64,000 bases of DNA from Meghimatium bilineatum (Eukaryota > Mollusca > Gastropoda > Stylommatophora > Philomycidae). Positions 24,548 through 37,500 of this stretch are shown here, in pieces; positions within the stretch are counted from its first letter, which is position 1, and each line of letters begins with the position of its first letter. The translations under genes were made by a program, and so were the position numbers. The stretch is from the NCBI GenBank assembly GCA_034231615.1, contig CM067309.1, positions 24,171,965-24,235,964 on the forward strand, read 5' to 3'. The notes under the pieces are model-generated. The model was not told the DNA's origin and did not search any database. It saw only the letters and a program-made list of their open reading frames with translations.

Positions 24548-27500
24548 GTGTGTGAGATGAGATGACTAAGAAGAACATTAGACAGAACAAGAAGAGATCA
24601 TGTGAGTAATGAAGAGATCACAAGACAACATCTGTGGTCAAATATATTGACATTCTGGGACTGAAATGATTCGGCCACTTAATGAGTATGAACTGATATT
24701 GGTCAGTTGCAAGAGCATACAACATGAAAATTAAAACATCAAGGTACAGAAGAAGACCAAGTAGACAGTGGATTGAAAGAGTTACCACCGCCGATGACAG
24801 ATGTGTCGGATCACTGGCCTAAATAAAACGACGACACAACACATTTCTGTTCTCTAGATTACATCCTGCTGGAAATATAGTAGGGCCATTGTTCTGTTAC
24901 AAAAGAGATCCAGCGGGAGTTTGAGAATTAACGCTGCAGAAGACGAAGAAGAAAGAGCTACCAACATACTGAGACGTCACAATATTATTGCATATTGAAC
25001 GACCAAGCGCAATATATCCGGAAAACCGATCGTCATCCAACCCTGCGACTCAGAGAAAAGCAAAATCACAGAAAAGACGATAGAATGGTAATGTGTTCGT
25101 GTGACGATTATTGTCTAACTCCTTGTTTGTTCTTGTAGCAATATAGAATTGCTATTGTGTACACAATTATATTTGACATCATCGTGGATTTCTTCCAGAG
25201 CCTAGTTACGTGTGCAAGATACCGGATGGTGTATTTAAGGACCCGCTAAGCTGCAGACATTATTTTGAATGTACCAATGCTACGCCCATTAGAAGAAAAT
25301 GCATGATGGGTACGGTGTTTGATGACGCCATGGGAAAATGTTCGTGGAGTAAATTTGTCCCTGGATGTGAGCAAGACATCAAGCAGGAAGTTAGAGGGGA
25401 CATATCTGGTAAATATAACTTTCACGAAAGTTAACATATTACAATATTAACATAGAAATTTTGTTGTCTATTAGACGGGATTGTGGTTGAAGACAAAGTA
25501 CTATTTTGTGGTGAGATGTACTCTTTTCAACTTGAATAATTAGTAATCACCGGAAAGATCAAGGAGGAAGAAACAGCGGAAGACAAAGAGATAAGTTTCT
25601 GGATGGGTTGTCATAATCATCAAGTGCCATCTCCGCAACGACGGTTGGTTGTAACAGACCTCCAAAATCCTCTTTCTTGTTTTGGTGATGACTCTGCTAG
25701 ACTGTAACCTGTTCATCTTGTGATAGTACTTTCCCACTTGTATCTCTGCCTACCTCTTGCTCGTTTCCCTTCGAATTAACCCTGAAGTATTTTTCCAAGT
25801 GTATGCGTTGTCACTGTGTCATAAAAAGATATCACAACTAAACTTATTAACAACACAAGAGACAGAGTTGTGGAGAAGCATGATCGCCTACGCTACTCGG
25901 CATGGTACTTGATTGATTGAATTAAACTCTTTTCAACTAAAAGCGTTAGTCTAATTTGATTATATCAAAACTTTAGTGGAGGTCGCGATTATGGTAATAT
26001 AGTCACAACAACCATAGTAATTTTAATAATAGCCGATGTGATTGTTCTGTGTATTTATGCCAGTAAATGTGTGATCTGATGTGATTGTTCTGTGTATTTA
26101 TACCAGTAAATGTGTGAGCTGATGTGATTGTTCTATGTATTTATGCCAGTAAATGTGTGAGCTGATGTGATTGTTCTATGTATTCATGCCTGTAAATGTG
26201 TGATCTGATGTGATTGTTCTATGTATTCATGCCTGTAAATGTGTGATCTGATGTGATTGTTCTATGTATTCATGCCTGTAAATGTGTGATCTGATGTGAT
26301 TGTTCTATGTATTCATGCCTGTAAATGTGTGATCTGATGTGATTGTTCTATGTATTCATGCCAGTAAATGTGTGAGCTGATGTGATTGTTCTATGTATTC
26401 ATGCCTGTAAATGTGTGATCTGATGTGATTGTTCTATGTATTCATGCCTGTAAATGTGTGATCTGATGTGATTGTTCTATGTATTCATGTCAGTAAATGT
26501 GTGATCTGATGTGATTGTTCTATGTATTCATGCCAGTAAATGTGTGAGCTGATGTGATTGTTCTATGTATTCATGCCTGTAAATGTGTGATCTGATGTGA
26601 TTGTTCTATGTATTCATGCCAGTAAATGTATGAGCTGATGTGATTGTTCTATGTATTCATGCCTGTAAATGTGTGATCTGATGTGATTGTTCTATGTATT
26701 CATGCCTGTAAATGTGTGAGCTGATGTGATTGTTCTATGTATTCATGCCTGTAAATGTGTGATCTGATGTGATTGTTCTATGTATTCATGCCTGTAAATG
26801 TGTGATCAGATGTGATTGTTCTATGTATTCATGCCAGTAAATGTGTGAGCTGATGTGATTGTTCTATGTATTCATGCCAGTAAATGTGTGAGCTGATGTG
26901 ATTGTTCTATGTATTCATGCCTGTAAATGTGTGAGCTGATGTGATTGTTCTATGTATTCATGCCTGTAAATGTGTGAGCTGATGTGATTGTTCTATGTAT
27001 TCATGCCTGTAAATGTGTGATCTGATGTGATTGTTCTATGTATTCATGCCAGTAAATGTGTGAGCTGATGTGATTGTTCTATGTATTCATGCCAGTAAAT
27101 GAAAGACTACAGTAAAACTGTGCACGAATAGGTATGTACATATAGGAAAAAAAATGGTTAAGTAGCAGTGTTACGTGAAACAATACGAAGAAATGAAGTT
27201 TCGACAAAAACGTCTTTATTAAGATAGGAGCAAACAAACACAGAAATAGAAACGACCTTATCTGTGTGTGTCCTCTCCTGATAAAGACATTTTTGGTGGA
27301 AATGTTGATTCTGTATTTATACGAAGGTAGATTGAAAAGTATTGCCTCCATCACAATTTTCTGATAGATTTTAATTTCATTTTTCAAACTCAGGTAATGG
27401 ACCTCACCGCTTCCAGTGTCCAAGAGATGGATTTTTCCGTGACTCTGAACGGTGTGATGTATACTACATCTGTGCTGGTGGAGAAGCAATACGTATGACC

Positions 27501-30500
27501 TGTGACCTCGGAACTAGTTTTGACGTGAATTTGAATATGTGTGCGTGGAATCATCTAGTAGATGGATGTGGGAGCAGTGAGGAACTGGAATCGGCGGAAA
27601 ATAAGGCTCATCATATAGACATGGTGAAGGCGCATAACTTAGAGAGAACAGGTGCTCTAGAGAAATCTTCCTTGAAAGAACCAGGTATTTCATAATGTTA
27701 TTCGTGTTACTTTATATAATCACATTCTGTCATCGTGCTGATAGTAGTAATAGTACAGTGGCTAATTCCGTAGTCTTGAAACTAGGTTCGATTCCCTCCA
27801 GTTGTGATATTGTTATTTCGAATATAAACCATTCCATAGTGGTCATTCAAACAGAATTCAAAAAGCCAACTATGTAAATGAGAAACTTACACCAATTTTG
27901 AAACACAAATCTATCCTGATCGAAATCAAAAAGCAAATCATAAATTCTATCCTTACACCCACAGTGTGTTATCAATGTCAGACATTGAACCCACAGTGTG
28001 TTATCAATGTCAGACATTGAAAACAGAAAGCTTGCTATGTGTGAAATTATTGTTCTAAGAAAAGCAGCAAACAGAACAAGACGCGATTATGTGAATAACT
28101 AAGACTGCTGGAATTACATATGTGATCAGATACGAGTATATCGGAAAAACAGAACTTGATGAGAATGAACCATTATTGGTCAGCTGCAGGAGAATACACT
28201 ATGGATATAGAAACATCAAGATACAGAGGAAGACTAATATGAGGGTGGCTTTCTTCTTCTTCTTCTGCGTTCGTTCTCAAACTCCTGCAGATTAGCAGTA
28301 TCAGGCACCACCATATTATTGCATATCAAGCGACCAAACATGAAAGATACAAACAACGATTGTCATTCAATACTTCGACACCTTAACAGCGGAGCAAGCG
28401 GAGAAACTACAATAGATTGATCGAATAGTAGACACAGCCTCATGGAGTACACAAACGTGTTATATTACTACCCCCTTCCTGGATGAATCTTGGGGTGAGG
28501 GGCTCTCAGTGCGCTGTGCACAGATCGATTAATCGGCAGCAGAAGTTTCGAATTGTTTTTCTTCGAGTAAAAAAAGCTGGATTAAATTCCGCATAATATT
28601 AAAAAGTTGGAATGTGGACATTTCTCCCCGTAATGAATCGTTCTTAATAATGTGTTAGTAATGTTGCTAATAATATTGGTAGTGATGTTGTTAGCAGTAT
28701 TGGTTGTAATGTTGGTAGCAATGGTGTTAGTGATATAGTTAGTAATGTTGGTAGTAATGTTATCAGTAATGAAATTAGTAATCGTTTTAGTAATGTCTTA
28801 GTAATCGTGTTAGTAATGTAGTTAGTAATACTGTTGGAAATTTAGTTTTTAATGCTGGTAGTAATGTTTTTAGTAATGCTGGTAGTAATGTTTTTAGAAA
28901 CGTGTTAATAAATGTGTTAGTGATGTTGGTAATAATGCTGTTAGCAATGTTTTAGCAATGCTGGTAGTAATGGTGGTAGTAATTTTGGTAGCATTGTTGT
29001 TAATAATATTGGCAACATTTAATTACCATGAAATATTTCAGCGATTTCATATGTTGCTATATCCGTATTGTCTATGAAGAATGCATTACACCGAAACGAC
29101 ACATGTGTATTGTTCGTATTTGCTTTTGTCAATGTAGTCAATATTTTATTGTCATCACTAGTAATTTTGTAATTGTAATACAACTTTGCTTAATTATATA
29201 ATATGAATTGTTGGGCGTGTCTGCTGTAACCTGGTTTATCTTCTATTTACGACAAATATCTATTCCACAGTGTTTAGTATACCCGCGCAACAATTTAGTT
29301 GCCCAGAGGCTCATGGCTTGTACTCTGATCCGAATAACTGCTCACACTTCATCCACTGTTATAAGCAAATAGCCTACAGGTAAGCTGACTGTCATGTAAG
29401 CGCATTTCCAATGTAATGTGTGACCATGTAAAGTAGTCTTTGAGGTAAAGTAATCTGGCCAACAGTGAAACGATGTACAACTTGTGTGTTGTGTACATGT
29501 AAAGTAGTCTTTGAGGTAAAGTAATCTGGCCAACAGTGAAACGATGTACAAGTTGTGTGTTGTGTACATGTAAAGTAGTCTTTGAGGTAAAGTAATCTGG
29601 CCAACAGTGACACGATGTACAACTTGTGTGTTGTGTACATGTAAAGTAGTCTTTGAGGTAAAGTAATCTGGCCAACAGTGAAACGATGTACAACTTGTGT
29701 GTTGTGTACATGTAACTAGACAAGAATCACTATGCAAAACGCTTTTGAAAGAAACAGTTGGTGGGAGGAGGGGGAGGGGGTAGGAAAAGAGACGGACAAT
29801 CATAATTTGATAATTTGAAGGAATGGCATGAGGCATGATTTTTCTCATCACAATTAAGTACCGTCTTCACAGCGAAGGATGGCTGCAACATTCCTCCAAA
29901 ATTCCCTGTCTTTCGCATTGGCATTGCACTCTGCTAATTGTAACCTGTCCATCTCGTTATGTTACTCCTACTTGTAAATCCGTTTCCCCATGATCGCCTC
30001 CCCTCGAGTTCAGACTCATCTCACCTTTTCAAAAAGGTTAAATGCAGATCGTTTACTTTTGTTAAATGCATGACTTTACCTGGCAAGTTTACCTTACTTG
30101 GTCAGTTTAATAATAATAATACGACTTTTCTCAAATAAAAAAAAAAACTAATGCCTTGCATTAGTATCAGAGATACCAGCTCTACCTACTGCTGGAAGTG
30201 TTGTGTTGGATCAATACGAAGGAGCGTATTTATGTCCATGTCTCTAGTCTTCTTAGAGACATGGACAGAGAACATACCTGGATAACATAGAGAATGTACC
30301 TGAAAACATAGCGGAGTCTTTTAATATGTTCATAATATTGTATTTGTTTGATCTATATGTCCTTTAATAATTCTTTGTTTTTCTTCATAGGAACTGTGGT
30401 TAGAACAGCTTGTTGGTTTTCTTCTCTTATCATGAAGTTCTCCCTATTTTTCTATATAATCTTCTATATTCTTCATCGCAAAGACATTAATTCTGCCTTA

Positions 30501-30617
30501 TAATATGATTTTTTGACACTCCTACTAATGACTGAGAACAGAGGTATTGTGGGGGGGGGGGCATTTCGTGCTGATGTCCACAGAGACCACCACTACGACC
30601 ATGTCAGGATTTTGGTC

Positions 30618-30652
<35 letters not shown>

Positions 30653-33600
30653 ATGACCACGTAAGGGAAATTTGCCAAGTAAAGTAATATTATAAAAATA
30701 CAAACCTTTAAAAGATCTGCATTGATTAATTGCCAATACACTATAATGAAGTGGTTTTCAGAAAACCGGTAGTAAGGAGTGGAGAGAAGATAGGGATGAA
30801 GAAACGAACATGCATTCGCGCGTTTGCTAATTTTGTCATCATGTATTTGTCTTGATACCACCACTTGGCACTGGGAAGAAAGTGTGGAAGCTCGTAACTT
30901 CTTGGATCGAAGAAGCAAGTATTTGTCTTGGTAAAGAATAGAATTTACGAGAATTCATATTTTTCTTACTGCCTAAATTCTAATTAATTGTAATTATTAA
31001 TCTAATTAATAAAAAATTTTTTATTAACTAATAAAAAGTAAATTGAACTGTTACTTTTTTCCCCTCAAGAATAGTGTTCAGGTTTGGTTGTGGGTTAGTT
31101 CTAGGGTTAGGGTTAGGTTTTGTTCAGTGTAGGGTTAGGATTAAATTTAGGGTTAAGATTAGTATTAGGGTTATAGTTAGTGATACGGTTAGGGTTATTA
31201 TTAGGGTTAGTATTTTATGATAGTCTTATACTGTTTGCTGCCCAGTTGTTTGTGTCTTAACACAAATGTCTTTTCCTAATACGAATTAATAGACTCAGTC
31301 GACCTATTATACGCCCTCGTAAAAGGTGGATAGATAGTGTATTAGAGACACTCGGAAATATAACAGCAGAAGAGGCAAATAGAAGGGCAAAAGACCGTAC
31401 ACTCACTCTCCCCGCAACACCGAAAGGGTACATGAGGACAGAAAGAAGAAGAAGAAGAAGAACTTGATGTAAGAAATCAGTGGAAGTCACAATGACGAGA
31501 AGACAAATTAGCAGTCTATGTAAATACAACACAGTACAATAATATTGATAGCATATAATATTGAATTCGTAGCCATCAACCAAGTGGTTTTTTTCTTGCA
31601 TGTTGTGATTTTTTTCTAGGCAATATAAATACGTTCAGTAGTTTACCATTACTTTCGGAAAGATCCGGATATATAATTGTCTCCGGCAAGTTTAAACCCT
31701 GTACTTTGGCCGTACAGACATGCTCTATACTACGTCGCCACAGAGCGAATATAATGGATATATTATGCTTACATGTCGTTTGTTCAGTAACCTTCAGGTG
31801 TTCCACGTTAAGCACGCGTGCACGAGATATTGAATTGCATATAACAAGAACCACCCCCCCCCCTCTTTTAAAAAAACATATTTCTTTTAAGATCAAATGT
31901 AAGAGATTCTAGCTCTACCTGCTCTATCTACTGTTTGAAGTGTTTTGTTGGATCAATTCGAAGGAGAATATCTATGTCCATGTCTCTAACGATACTAGAG
32001 AACATACCTGGATAACATTGAGAAGATAGCTGAGAACATAGCGAACATAACTGGATAACATAACATAGAAAATTTACCTGAAAGTATAGCGAACATAAAG
32101 AACATGCCTTCATAACATAGAGAACATACCTGAAGAACACATCTGGATAACATAGAGAACACAACTGGTTTGTATAGAAATGAAAAAAAAATCCGCTTCT
32201 AGCAAAATAATCATTTCTTATTTATTTTCTATTTTCTATTTTCTATTTTCAGACACGAATGTCAACCTGGCACAGTTTTTAGTACTGAAAATGCTGCTTG
32301 CACCTGGCGTGAGCTTGTTCATGAGTGTAAAAAGACTGCAGACCTTAAGGTTAAAATTCAGCAGAACAGGAAGACTATTTCTATTGTTGGCAGTAAGCTA
32401 GGACACAACATCGATACAGAACCGTACCACCAAAGACTGTCAGTCCCTGGTACGTCATTTTTACATTATAAATTATCCAGATCACAACTTCCATTTTTTT
32501 TAAGATTCTAACTTTGAAGATTTTATATTCCTATGATTCTATTTTAATATTCTAGATTTTTGAGATTATGTTTTCACTTCCCCCCCCCACCCTCCCCTCA
32601 CCCAACCACCGGACTTCCACCTGCAGAAAGAAACAAGATGAATGTTTAACCAGCGAACACGAGGAACCATCAGTATACATACTCTTCGTCATCTGCTAGG
32701 GAGACTGAGCACCGCTGGGTCTGCCATGAGTACAATTATGTTGTACCATAACCAACAGGATACTAACTTATATCAATACGTATACAGAGACACAGCGAAA
32801 TAGCGGCATAATTGTTGAAAGTGATTAAGCAGTTTACTTTGTGTTCTAGAATTCGTGGGTTCGAATCAGACTCGTGTCATTATGTCTATAATGTGTATTT
32901 ATCTCGGAGATGACTGGAGATTATCGCTTGAAACTACGAAGTACTTGCTATGAGCGATACTTTTGGCATGCATCATGCTTCTTCGTTAAAAGGACGGACT
33001 ACATATGGGGTAACCCGGGTACATTAAAGTCACTTCTCTGTGAATTTTCAGGCCCAATTTTTCAAGATGTTAAAATTTTAACTTCTGAATGTATTGTTAA
33101 AATTCTAAACATTTATGTATCACAGAACTTATCCGGCATGGCACATAATAATGTTACCCGTAGATAAGTGGGAGGGTTGGGGAAGAAAACAAGCCAAAAT
33201 AATTCCTAACCACAACCCTTTCACATATATGCACTAAATGGTTGTCCCAAAGACTGACAAAGAAATCCCACGAAAACGAGGACTGATTTTATTTAAATGA
33301 AACCCTTCTCGTCCTAACGAGGTCGTTTCTACAGCCGCCATGTCATAATCGTATTGATCAATCGTTCATGTCATCTACAATATTATCAGGCATGTGTCAT
33401 TTATCAGCAATTCGTCTTCAGAGATAAATGTGTCCTATCACCAGTGTATCTTCAGAGATAAATGTATCCTATCACCAGTGTATCTTCAGAGATAAATGTG
33501 TCCTATCACCAGTGTATCTTCAGAGATAAATGTGTCATATCACCAGTGTATCCTCAGAGATAAATTTGTCCTATCACCAGTGTATCTTCAGAGATAAATG

Positions 33601-34548
33601 TACCATATCACCAGTGTATCCTCAGAGATAAATGTGTCATATCACCAGTGTATCTTCAGAGATAAATGTGTCCTATGACCAGTGTATCTTCAGAGATAAT
33701 TGTATCCTATCAACAGTGTATCTTCAGAGGTAATGTGTCATATCACCAGTGTATCCTCAGAGATAAATGTTTCACATCACCAGTGTATCTTCAGAGATAA
33801 ATGTGTCCTATCACCAGTGTATCTTCAGAGATAAATGTGTCCTATCACAAGTGTATCTAGAGAGATAAATGTGTTATTATATCAGCCGTTTGTCTTCAGA
33901 CAGACATAAATATCGCATGGTCATCCCAAACTGAATTCAAATCACAACCACTTGTGACAATATTTACACAAACTGAATTCAAATCACAACCACTTGTGAC
34001 AATATTTATACACACTGAATTCAAATCACAACCACTTGTGACAATATTTATACACACTGAATTCAAATCACAACCACTTGTGACAATATTTATACACACT
34101 GAATTCAAATCACAACCACTTGTGACAATATTTATACACACTGAATTCAAATCACAACCACTTATTGACTATATTTACAGAAGCTGTGGGATACAAAGTT
34201 CGCCCTGTAGTACTGCAAGAATTCTCATGTCCTACGGTCGTGGATGGCTTCTACAGAGATGGCCTGTTCTGTGATGTTTTTCATAGGTGTGTTCTTGGTT
34301 CTAAGTTTACCTTTACCTGTCCAGCTGGAACGTTCTTCAGGTATGTAAATATGTTCGTCAATATTCCCCATAACATTTGTGTTTGGTGTTTTATATGTGC
34401 GTGTAACGTGTTTTAGTTGTGCGTGTTTCATTTGAGTGAGTAGTTGTGTGTTTTTATTGTGTGTAGGTGTGTTTTGATTTGGTAGTTGTGTTTGAGTGCA
34501 TACTTTTGTTTTCTTTGTGTGTGTCATTGTGTTTTGTTTGAGTGTGTA

Positions 34549-34592
<44 letters not shown>

Positions 34593-37500
34593 TCTGTTGT
34601 GTCTGAGTGTCTATTTTTGTTTTTTTGGGTGTTGAGGTATGTTTTATTTAAGTGTGTAGCTGTATTTTGTTTGTGTGTAGGTGTGTGTTTTATTTGTGTG
34701 TGTAGGTGTGTAGGGGTGTTTGTGTGTGGATATGTTTTGTGTGAGTGTGTAGGTGTAATGTGTTTGTGTGTCGTGTTTCGTTTATGTGTCTATCGATAAA
34801 CAGCTGTATTCTATCAATATATCCCATTATGTTATCACTGTTTTTGGTACTTATGAATTGAGAGGAACTTGTTCTTACTACTTATCTGCAGTAGGGTTAG
34901 TTTTTCAGAGCTTTCTTTCCTTCCCAGGAGACATCAGCGTTATACTAAATGCAAATACCTATCAGAGAAGCATAAAGGGAAGCCTTATTTATTCAGTTAA
35001 TGTACTGATTTTCCTTCTTTCCCTGTTCTTGTTTTATTTTAAGTTCATATACACTCTTTATGTTTACTATTCATTTGTTCTTGTTTTGTTATGTTCATAT
35101 TCATATTTCATGTTTACTATCCATCTGTTCTTGTTTTGTTATGTTCGTATTCCATGTTTACTATCCATCTGTTCTTGTTATGTTATGTTCATATTTCATG
35201 TTTACTATCCATTGCGTGGACACTGTGTACATTCTGTACACATTGTAAGTACACACTTCCTCTTCTTATTGTGATGACCCACGGCATGTATCGCGTCGGC
35301 TATCATGTCTTTCCACAGCTTTCCATCTCGTGTGCTGTCAATCATTTCCGATACCGATGTTCTCACATGACACAATAGTAGGCGGTCTTTCTTCGTCTCC
35401 CCATATCTCTTCAACTTGTCTGTTGTTACCTTGTGTTCCATCTTTCCTCTACTCAAGTGCCCAAAAAATGTGGACTGTCTCTTTGTTGGTAAACATCTCT
35501 TTTTTTCATTTAACATATTTCAAGATATCTTCATTATACTTTCATTATCAGTCCGTGGTGTTCTTAACATTCTTCTATAAAACTCATCTCTTCTGCTTCA
35601 ATATAATTTTTCACTAATTCACTGAGTGTCCAAGATTCACTTCCAGACTTTAGAATTTGTTTCATGTAACATCTACGAACTCTCACATCTTAATTGACAA
35701 AGATATATTACATATGATGGTCTTCATCTTGTGAAATGCTGCATGTGTCAAGGCAATCCTATATTTGACTAATATATCTTCCATGTGACGGTATTCATGT
35801 ACCTAAATATGTCAATATGTTGACTTGTTGTTGACTGATCCCATCAACTTTGATGCGGCATTCCGGCGAACATTTATTCTTTGATATTACCATTACGTCA
35901 CTTTTTCTGCTATTCAGACTAAGCCCTTTCTGAGTACACAATAACACATAGATAAATGTACATCCACGCATAACAAGTGCGGCACTCCAAACAGATATTC
36001 TATATACAGACATAAAAAGTTCAGCCCTCCAAACAGATATTCTATATACAGACATAAAAAGTGCAGCACTCCAAACAGATATTCTATATACAGACATAAA
36101 AGGTGCAGCACTCCAAACAGATATTCTATATACAGACATAAAAAGTTCAGCCTTCCAAACAGATATTCTATATACAGACATAAAAGGTGCAGCACTACAA
36201 ACAGATATTCTATATACAGACATAAAATGTGCAACACTCCAAACATAGATAAACGTACATCCACGCATAAAAAGTGCAGCACTCCAAACAGATATTCTAT
36301 ACACAGACCAGATGCTGCTAATGATTAGACTTGAGATGAATATTCATGTATAATATTGTGTGTCGTTGACAGATTGGAAGAGAATTTGTGTGATTTTTGG
36401 GAAACTGTTACTGACTGCACTCCAGATGGTCTTCGAGTCGAAGCTATGGGCAAGCAGCCAGAATCTGCGGCTTTGTCAAATTCAGAAGAAGAATTTAGTT
36501 CGAAATCTAAAGACTATGATGTCAACGTTGTTAGTATTGACGCGGGTAAGTTAACAATAATATCCTGTCACCTAATTCACTAGGGACTTTCGCCAATATA
36601 AAACCTACCTACTGAATTCAATTCAGCCTTTTTTTTACGTTATGTTTTCGATTATCCCCGTGCATTATGTTGATCGACATTGGCAAGGGACACCCTGATG
36701 ACACAAAGTCCGTAAATAATGACGAAAGAAATGCTTGGGAATAATGAAAAACATCACGTAAGAACGCTGATTCTTCGTTGTTGTGATTTTACTGTTAGGT
36801 TTTACTTGGCGATTGGTTCGCTTTATGACTAGTTATTCTGCAATCTAGTGATACCTGGGTGTCATTATGTCGCTTAGTATTGAGGTCATGCTGTCATTCA
36901 AACGTTGTGATCAAAAGTGGTCAACATGAATACTACCAAATGTTTGCAGGTTTTTCATGTGTTGTATGTCTGTATGATTGTATGGTTCTATGTTTGTATC
37001 CTGGATCTTTCATGTGGTTACTAAATGTTCAAATATTACTTTTCTCATCACAAGCTCTAAAATTCTTGATTGCCTGTTTCTAATTTTCGCTATAATTTGT
37101 CGCTTTACTCCAGCATCTTTTAGAACGTTTACAATAGTTTTATTAACTGCCCATGGAATTTCCATCAATCTTCTTCAAAATCACATCTCAGTTGCCTTCA
37201 GAGTATCTTGCGCCCATGTGTTTACTGTCCATGCATCGCTTGCAGAAAGAAAGATTGGCTCAATATAACATCTAAATATAAGTAGGAAGCCAGAGGACAA
37301 TTTTTAAAAATTCTTGAGACTAACGGGAATTGAACCATCTTTTTTTGGAGATGCGGTTAGTCAAGTACGGAAGAACGCGTGTTCAATAGTTGCTAGGCGA
37401 TTTGGTGCCGTTGAACGGACTGGTTCAATTCCCGTTAGTCTCAATATAACATCCTAGCACTCGAAATCATGTATACATTGCTATTACTCCATTGTTTATA

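Noticed and set aside
26036..27107. Regular repeat spacing suggesting a CRISPR array
   Set aside because: Units are contiguous 43-bp repeats with no unique spacers, and the genome is eukaryotic. The same applies to the 34-, 38-, 42- and 71-bp arrays.
34542..34799. Cys/Val-rich frame after exon 9
   Set aside because: Translation of the GT-rich tract.
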